The notes beneath the pieces were generated by a model. The model did not search any database, was not told where the DNA came from, and was given only the letters and a program-made list of their open reading frames with translations. 20,020 nt of DNA from Ventricola sp017626895 (GTDB lineage Bacteria > Bacillota > Clostridia > Christensenellales > Aristaeellaceae), in the NCBI GenBank assembly GCA_017626895.1, contig JAGAHV010000004.1, positions 1-20,020 of the forward strand, read 5' to 3'. Both the position numbers and the translations under genes were made by a program. Position 1 is the first letter of the stretch. Every line of letters starts with the position of its first letter. This document shows positions 15,517-20,020 of this stretch, piece after piece.

Positions 15517-16347
15517 ATGTCAGCATTGGATGATTTTAATCGGAAAAAGCGCCTTGCGGTCTGTGTGGACTCGGACGGCTGTGCCATGGATACCATGAAC
15601 ATCAAGCACATCCGCTGCTTTGGTCCCTGCATGGTGGAAGAGTGGGGGCTTGAGGCGTGGCGCCGGCCGATCCTGGACCGCTGGAATGAGATCAACCTGT
15701 ATTCCGGAACCAGGGGGATCAACCGGTTCAAGGGACTGGCGATGGCCCTGACAGAGATTAACCGGCAGTATACCCCCATTGACGGCATTGAACGTCTGAG
15801 CGCCTGGGCAGAGGAGGCGCCGGAACTTTCCAATGATGCCGTAGGGAAAATGGTCCCGAAACACACGATCTTTGAAAAAGCCCTTCACTGGAGCCTGGCG
15901 GTGAATGAGGCCATTGAGGCACTGCCCAAGGAAGAGGTCAGGCCATTTGACTATGTCAGTCAGGCACTGGCCGCCGCCCACTGCCAGGCGGATGTGGTGG
16001 TGGTTTCCAGCGCCAACCCGGAAGCGGTCCGGGAGGAGTGGAGCCGTTTCCACCTGCTGGGTGAGGTGGACCTGCTCTGTACGCAGGAACTGGGCAGCAA
16101 GGCCTACTGCATCGGCCGGCTGGTTGAAAAGGGATATGATTCCATCCTGATGTGCGGGGATGCGCCGGGGGATGCGCAGGCAGCCCAAAAGAACGGAGTG
16201 CTCTATTATCCCATTCTGGTCCGGCATGAAAAAGAAAGCTGGCTGCGATTCATTGAGGAGGGCCTTGGCCGCTTCCTTGAGAACCGCTTTGCCGGGGACT
16301 ATCAGCAGCAGCTGCTGGATGAATTCAATGCCAATCTGGGTCTGTAA
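15517..16347 (+). CDS. HAD-superfamily hydrolase (predicted phosphatase, substrate unknown)
   Basis: A 276-residue cytoplasmic HAD protein. Motif I is VCVDSDG with D18 and D20, motif II is VVVSSAN (S164/S165), the motif III lysine is K195 (GSKAY) and motif IV is MCGDAPGDAQAA with D215 and D219. A large helical insert (about 25-145) forms a C1-type cap, bigger than that of the beta-phosphoglucomutase upstream. The two HAD proteins are not close relatives. GGAGGAATAAAC precedes the start, which lies 2 bp after the esterase stop. A role in dephosphorylating a sugar phosphate from this pathway is plausible from context only. Confidence 0.85.
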   Translation: MSALDDFNRKKRLAVCVDSDGCAMDTMNIKHIRCFGPCMVEEWGLEAWRRPILDRWNEINLYSGTRGINRFKGLAMALTEINRQYTPIDGIERLSAWAEEAPELSNDAVGKMVPKHTIFEKALHWSLAVNEAIEALPKEEVRPFDYVSQALAAAHCQADVVVVSSANPEAVREEWSRFHLLGEVDLLCTQELGSKAYCIGRLVEKGYDSILMCGDAPGDAQAAQKNGVLYYPILVRHEKESWLRFIEEGLGRFLENRFAGDYQQQLLDEFNANLGL

Positions 16348-16360
16348 CATGCCGAATCTC

Positions 16361-16404
16361 TGCAGAGGGGAATATCTCCGGGAAGGCGATCTGTTTCCCC
16401 TGCA
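16361..16404 (+). other. Imperfect hairpin upstream of the GH39 gene
   Basis: TGCAgaGGGGAA (16361-16372) can pair with TTCCCCTGCA (16395-16404), leaving a 2-base bulge and a 22-base loop. It lies in the 119-bp gap between the HAD and GH39 genes. No T-tract follows. It may mark an mRNA processing point; this is weak evidence. Confidence 0.35.
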
Positions 16405-16466
16405 TGAGCGGCAGTGTGATTTGCAGATCAGGCATGCGATTGTAATGATTCAGGGAGGAGAACCGT

Positions 16467-18062
16467 ATGGAATTTACCATTGACCGTACACTTCCGCGTA
16501 TTCCCCATAAAAAGCACTGGCAGTTCTGCGTGGGAAGCGGGCATGCCCTGTTGGCGCTGCGGACGGATTATACCCGCCAGCTCAAATTCATTCACGATAC
16601 GCTGGGCATCCAGCGGGTCCGGTTCCATGGCATTTTCAATGATGACATGCGGACAAAGGCCAACCTGGCGGAAATGTTCCCGGCGCCGGGGGCAGAAAAG
16701 TTTACCGATGAAAACTTCCGTGCTTGCGGTCTGGCCTATGACAACGTTCTTGAAGCAGGGATGAAACCGCTGGTGGAGCTCAGCTTCATGCCCCGCGCCA
16801 TGAGCAAAAAGGAAACGGAGGGTGTTTTCTACTACCGGCCCTGCATTGACCCGCCGGCAGACCATGCGGAGTGGGCGGCGTATGTGCAGCGCTTCATTCG
16901 TTTCCTGATCCATCGCTATGGGGCAGAGGAAGTGCGTACCTGGCTCTTTGAGGTCTGGAATGAACCGGACCTGCAGGTTGTTTTCTTCTCAGAGGACAAA
17001 GAGGCCTATTTCAAACTGTACGAGACCACGGCCAGAGCGATCAAGGAAGTGGATCCTGAACTGAAGGTGGGCGGACCCTCCACCAGCGGCAGCAAATGGA
17101 TTGATTCCTTTGTGCGCTACTGCCGGGAAAAAGAGGTCCCGGTCGATTTTATCACGACACATCAGTATGCCGGCGACCCGCTGGGCGGTGTCGAGGACAA
17201 GGGCGAGAGCCTGGATGAGGAACGTGAGCAGGGCGGCGGGGAGAGCTGGCCGGAGCGTCTGAAAAAGATGGGCGAGCGTCTGGCCACTGCACAGGACCAT
17301 ACCTTCCTGTCCGGACTCCGGGCCATCAATCCGGATCCCACGGAAACCACCGAAATGGCGAACGACCATTTCCGCAAAAACGCGGCAGTTGTCCGGCGTC
17401 AGGCGGGTGATCTTCCCGTCTATTACACGGAATGGAACCTGAATGCCAATCTGAGTTCCTACACCAACGATACGCGCAAGGAAGCGGCCTATGATGTGAA
17501 GACCGCACTGGATGTCGCTGACAGTGTGGACGGCAGTTCACTCTGGTGCTTCAGTGATATTTTTGAGGAGCTCCACCCGTTCGTCCAGGAGTTCTACGGA
17601 TGCTGGGGCCTGCTGAGCCAGAGCGGCATTCCGAAGCCGGTTTATTACGGAATGAAGCTGCTGGCGGATGCACCGGATACCCGGATTGATCTGGGCCCTG
17701 ATTCCACCGACGGGGAAATCGGTATCGGCGCTTTCGAGGGAGCGGAGGAAACACATGTGATTCTGTTCCGGCAGAAAATGAAGCAGCTCCCCCTGCCGAA
17801 AGAGGAAGCCGTTGTGCACATCGCCTGCCCGGTCCGTCCGGAAAAGGTCATTCTCCGGCGCATTGACGAGGAGCATGGAAATCCGCTGAAACTCTGGGAA
17901 GAAATGGGACGCCCTGATTATCTGAACCGGGCAGAGGTGGAAGACCTGAAAGCCCGAAGCGCCGTGGAACCGGAAAACTGGCCCTTCACCTGGGAAAACG
18001 GGATGCTTACCATTCGGGCAGAACTGGGCGTCAACGATGTGTATGGGTTTGTGATTCGCTGA
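16467..18062 (+). CDS. GH39 family glycosidase (beta-xylosidase-like)
   Basis: A 531-residue cytoplasmic TIM-barrel enzyme, retaining mechanism. IQRVRFHGIFNDDM (48-61) is a GH39 barrel strand. The acid/base is E166 in FEVWNEPDL, and the nucleophile is E322 in YYTEWN. THQYAGDPLGG (231-241) and SLWCFSDIFEE (358-368) are further family segments, and the GLLSQSGIPKPVYYGM stretch (381-396) closes the barrel. A beta-sandwich of about 120 residues follows (about 410-531). Between HQYAGDP and the nucleophile it has about 80 residues, including the charged run KGESLDEEREQGGGESW, longer than I expect for the family. GGGAGGAG lies 6 bases before the start. Beta-xylosidase is the usual activity, but other GH39 members use alpha-iduronide or beta-glucoside-like substrates. 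Confidence 0.92.
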   Translation: MEFTIDRTLPRIPHKKHWQFCVGSGHALLALRTDYTRQLKFIHDTLGIQRVRFHGIFNDDMRTKANLAEMFPAPGAEKFTDENFRACGLAYDNVLEAGMKPLVELSFMPRAMSKKETEGVFYYRPCIDPPADHAEWAAYVQRFIRFLIHRYGAEEVRTWLFEVWNEPDLQVVFFSEDKEAYFKLYETTARAIKEVDPELKVGGPSTSGSKWIDSFVRYCREKEVPVDFITTHQYAGDPLGGVEDKGESLDEEREQGGGESWPERLKKMGERLATAQDHTFLSGLRAINPDPTETTEMANDHFRKNAAVVRRQAGDLPVYYTEWNLNANLSSYTNDTRKEAAYDVKTALDVADSVDGSSLWCFSDIFEELHPFVQEFYGCWGLLSQSGIPKPVYYGMKLLADAPDTRIDLGPDSTDGEIGIGAFEGAEETHVILFRQKMKQLPLPKEEAVVHIACPVRPEKVILRRIDEEHGNPLKLWEEMGRPDYLNRAEVEDLKARSAVEPENWPFTWENGMLTIRAELGVNDVYGFVIR

Positions 18063-18088
18063 AGTCGGGGGATTTGTTGTGGCATTGA

Positions 18089-18105
18089 AACCGGCCCGGC
18101 CGGTT
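18089..18105. other. Perfect GC-rich palindrome after the glycosidase operon
   Basis: AACCGGCC and GGCCGGTT are separated by one base, 26 bases after the GH39 stop. As RNA it would fold to a short stem with a tight loop, but no T-tract follows. It could be a weak 3'-end hairpin or a protein-binding dyad. Confidence 0.4.
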
Positions 18106-18239
18106 CTGGCAGCTTGTTCGCGTTCACCAGGCGGATTGACAGGCATTTTCCCTGCGAAGGCTTCGTTTTGCCTCCGTTGGGCCGCCGACCGGATCTGGCA
18201 AAGGATGCCGTACGAGCCTTTTCTCGAAGCGATCCCCCG

Positions 18240-18535
18240 GAGCGCAGGTACACGAATCGTTTACAATCAGAGCGCAGGTACACGAATCGTTTACAGCCGA
18301 AGTGAGGTACACGAATCGTTTACAACCAGAGCGCAGGTACACGAATCGTTTACAGCCGAAGTGAGGTACACGAATCGTTTACAACCAGAGCGCAGGTACA
18401 CGAATCGTTTACAGCCGAAGTGAGGTACACGAATCGTTTACAACTAGAGCGCAGGTACACGAATCGTTTACAGCCGAAGTGAGGTATACGAATCGTTTAT
18501 AGCTGAAGCGCGGGTACACGAATCGTTTACAATCG
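18240..18535. repeat. Tandem array of ten ~29/30-bp repeats with dyad-symmetric core
   Basis: The 19-bp core GGTACACGAATCGTTTACA begins at 18247, 18277, 18306, 18336, 18365, 18395, 18424, 18454, 18483 and 18513. Nine copies are exact; the ninth has two C-to-T changes. Spacing alternates strictly 30 and 29 bp because two linker types alternate: about ACCAGAGCGCA and GCCGAAGTGA. The higher-order unit is therefore 59 bp. The core is an interrupted palindrome, GTANACGANTCGTNTAC. A 59-bp period moves through all reading frames and both strands happen to lack stops, so frames found here are artefacts. Linkers of 10-11 bp that repeat exclude CRISPR. Candidates are a multi-copy regulator site, an iteron-like array or an RNA element in the operon's 3' region. 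Confidence 0.95.
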
Positions 18536-18649
18536 CTGCGCCGGATGGCCGATAAATGCGCGAAAGCTTTTTCCACAAAAACCTGTTTGTGTTCAGAACA
18601 GGCCGGTACGGCGGATAACGAAGCAATGTCCGATTTTGACGGAATACAC

Positions 18650-18693
18650 AAGGCGGCAAATACAAGGTCAGATTTGTGTTTACCGCCTTTTTT
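18650..18693 (+). terminator. Rho-independent terminator downstream of the repeat array
   Basis: AAGGCGG (18650-18656) pairs with CCGCCTT (18683-18689). After one mismatch the stem continues as AAATACAAG with TTTGTGTTT (two G-T wobbles), loop GTCAGA, then T residues to 18693. It acts on plus-strand transcripts. No gene lies between 18062 and here, so it probably ends the glycosidase operon and leaves the repeat array inside a ~590-base 3' untranslated region. Confidence 0.85.
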
Positions 18694-19027
18694 ATTGTCT
18701 GACTACGTTTTCTGACACGGGGAGTTATGCCTTTGCCTTTATTGCCTTTCATGTTCCGCGGGGGTAGAATGTCAAATTACGAATGGAGCAAAAAGCAGCA
18801 GGAGCAAAATGGCACCATGATCTAAAGACGGATGTCATTGATGAATTGACAGATGACCATCCAATCAGATAGGCATACCCGGATTGCCTTTTTCACGGGC
18901 TTCAGTGCTGGCCTTTTGCCGGAGTAGCCGGAAGATGGCCCGTGATCTGAAGGAAATCGACTGTGAACGGATGTACAATGCCTTCAGGAGATTCGGCCGG
19001 AAGCAGCGTGAATGCTGCCCTAAAACG
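18694..19027. other. Gene-poor stretch, no convincing coding sequence
   Basis: About 330 bases, more AT-rich than the operon. Only short frames occur. One at 18783-18872 on the plus strand would encode about 29 residues (MEQKAAGAKWHHDLKT...). Another begins ATG at 18934 (MARDLKEIDCERMYNAF...), runs into the terminator and stops at 19078. Neither has a good ribosome site or a family I recognise. They may be remnants of decayed genes. No insertion-sequence ends are visible. Confidence 0.5.
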
Positions 19028-19056
19028 AAACGGAGCCGTCTGTACGGCTCCGTTTT
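19028..19056. terminator. Bidirectional intrinsic terminator
   Basis: AAACGGAGCCGT (19028-19039) and ACGGCTCCGTTT (19044-19055) form a perfect 12-bp stem with the 4-base loop CTGT. A short T-run follows on the plus strand, and on the minus strand the stem is followed by CGTTTTA. It insulates the nucleotidase gene from upstream transcription, though no evident gene needs terminating just before it. Confidence 0.75.
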
Positions 19057-19081
19057 CCGGCTATGCAAACATTGTTGAATC

Positions 19082-19090
19082 TGATAAAAT
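19082..19090 (+). promoter_or_regulatory. Candidate extended -10 promoter for the nucleotidase gene
   Basis: TGATAAAAT matches the extended -10 pattern TGnTATAAT with one change. It lies just after the terminator and about 69 bases before the coding start. No good -35 hexamer is seen at the usual distance, as is typical for extended -10 promoters. Confidence 0.4.
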
Positions 19091-19158
19091 CCCCGTCAGA
19101 AACGGCATACAAAGAACTGGACTGACCTTATGCGGAAGGTTCCATAGGTGGGTGAAAC

Positions 19159-20020
19159 ATGAAGAATTTAAACAGCGTGACAACCGGTGAATCCTGTTCA
19201 GAGAGCCGGCCAATGATACCGGGAGAGGAGCCGGATACCGGCGCGGACCCTTCAAAGGAAGTAGCGGCGGTTATTCTCCATACAAACGATATTCATTGCG
19301 GATATGCGGACAATATCGGATATGACGGTCTGGCTTTGTACAAAAAGGAACTGGAACAGCACGTTGAACACGTGTTTCTGGTGGACTGCGGAGATGCGAT
19401 TCAGGGGGCGGCTATCGGGACGGTCTCAAAAGGACGGGCAATCCTGCAGATGATGAATGCGGCCGGGTATGATGTGACAACCCTTGGAAATCACGCATTC
19501 GATTTTGGAATGGACGTGCTGGAGGAGACGGCCGGGAGGTTTGTCGGGAAGGTGATCTGCGCCAATTACTGTACAGCAGACGGAAGGCCGGTCTTCCCTC
19601 CGGGAATCATTCTGGATGCGGGCTGGGTTCGGATTGGTTTCATCGGTGTTGATACGCCGGATTCCTATCTGAAATCGCGACTGAGGGAGATGCGGGATGA
19701 ATCCGGGCGGCCCCTGTACGATTTTCTGGCAGACGCGGATGGAAGCAGGCTGTGCCTTGCCCTGCAGGAAAGTGTCGATGAACTTCGTCGAAACGGAGCG
19801 GATGTGATTATTCTGCTTTCCCATCTGGGGGATAATGAACGTGTCTCGCCTGAGTACCGGACCTCCCGCGTGCTTGCAGGGCTGTCCGGAATTGATGCGG
19901 TTCTGGATGGCCATTCCCACCAGATCTATTTAAAAAACCTCAAAGACAAAGAGGGGAAAGAGATTCTCACGGTTCAGGCCGGAACGAGGCTTGAAAACAT
20001 CGGACAGCTGACCATTTACA
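19159..20020 (+). CDS. UshA-type metallophosphatase / 5'-nucleotidase, C-terminus cut by window edge
   Basis: The first 287 residues are visible and the frame is open at the right edge. All metal-site motifs of the calcineurin-like 5'-nucleotidase domain are present in order: HTNDIH (41-46), DCGDAIQG (77-84), GNHAFDFG (110-117), SHLG (221-224) and DGHSH (250-254). The nucleotide-specificity C-terminal domain would lie outside the window. The start is secure, because an in-frame TGA sits 3 bases upstream of the ATG and AGGTGGG precedes it. The first 36 residues are hydrophilic (MKNLNSVTTGESCSES...) with no signal peptide, odd for a family that is normally exported. Related cytoplasmic or non-classically located phosphoesterases are possible. 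It has its own terminator-insulated control region and is probably unrelated to the sugar operon. Confidence 0.92.
   Translation, partial: MKNLNSVTTGESCSESRPMIPGEEPDTGADPSKEVAAVILHTNDIHCGYADNIGYDGLALYKKELEQHVEHVFLVDCGDAIQGAAIGTVSKGRAILQMMNAAGYDVTTLGNHAFDFGMDVLEETAGRFVGKVICANYCTADGRPVFPPGIILDAGWVRIGFIGVDTPDSYLKSRLREMRDESGRPLYDFLADADGSRLCLALQESVDELRRNGADVIILLSHLGDNERVSPEYRTSRVLAGLSGIDAVLDGHSHQIYLKNLKDKEGKEILTVQAGTRLENIGQLTIY

Noticed and set aside
16349..16483. A 44-residue frame (MPNLCRGEYLREGDLF...) between the HAD and GH39 genes
   Set aside because: No clear ribosome site, it overlaps the GH39 start by 17 bases and matches no family I know. It could be a leader peptide, but evidence is too thin.
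18079..18423. A 114-residue plus-strand frame with a GTG start and a GGGGGA upstream that runs into the repeat array
   Set aside because: Most of the second half is translated tandem repeat, the 59-bp period shifts frame, the opposite strand is equally open, and no protein family is recognisable.
18240..18535. CRISPR array
   Set aside because: Cores are 19 bp, linkers are only 10-11 bp and repeat themselves, and no cas gene is nearby. This is a tandem repeat.
18582..18602. Inverted repeat CCTGTT/AACAGG downstream of the array
   Set aside because: Six-bp arms with a 9-base loop and no T-tract; not distinguishable from chance.
18871..18893. Possible terminator AGGCA...TGCCTTTTT
   Set aside because: Five-bp stem with a 9-base loop is too weak despite the T-run.

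Overview
The window looks like a chromosomal carbohydrate-use locus from a Bacillota (Clostridia-like) gut or rumen bacterium. This rests on strong AGGAGG-type ribosome sites, a roughly 55-60% GC coding bias, an AraC/RbsA-RbsC style import system and glycosidases without signal peptides. The family-level assignment is a guess. I see no rRNA, tRNA, CRISPR or intact insertion sequence.

Layout. (1) Positions 1-2406, minus strand: an AraC-family regulator followed by a GH2 beta-glycosidase that runs off the left edge. (2) 2407-2626: divergent control region with candidate promoters on both strands and repeated GAATTCTGT boxes. (3) 2627-7434, plus strand: a complete ribose/galactose-type ABC importer in the order ATPase, permease, binding protein, permease, closed by a strong intrinsic terminator (7458-7492). 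(4) 7523-18062, plus strand: a tightly packed operon of GH78 alpha-L-rhamnosidase, GH3, beta-phosphoglucomutase, second GH3, alpha/beta-hydrolase esterase, HAD phosphatase and GH39 glycosidase. (5) 18063-19158: about 1.1 kb without a convincing gene. It holds a ten-unit tandem repeat array (18240-18535) with a dyad-symmetric core, an intrinsic terminator (18650-18693) and a second, bidirectional terminator (19028-19056). (6) 19159 to the right edge: the start of a UshA-type metallophosphatase/5'-nucleotidase without a signal peptide.

Working model. The importer brings in a decorated plant oligosaccharide or rhamnosyl-glucoside. The esterase removes acyl groups and GH78 removes terminal rhamnose. 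GH3, GH39 and GH2 enzymes then cleave the beta-linked sugars inside the cell. The beta-phosphoglucomutase between two GH3 enzymes that carry the NagZ-type Asp-His dyad is the most suggestive arrangement: a retaining GH3 phosphorylase would give beta-glucose 1-phosphate, which is exactly the mutase's substrate. That is an inference, not shown by sequence alone. The AraC protein is the likely inducer-responsive switch. The other point of real novelty is the regular 29/30-bp repeat array, which probably lies in the 3' untranslated region of the glycosidase operon.
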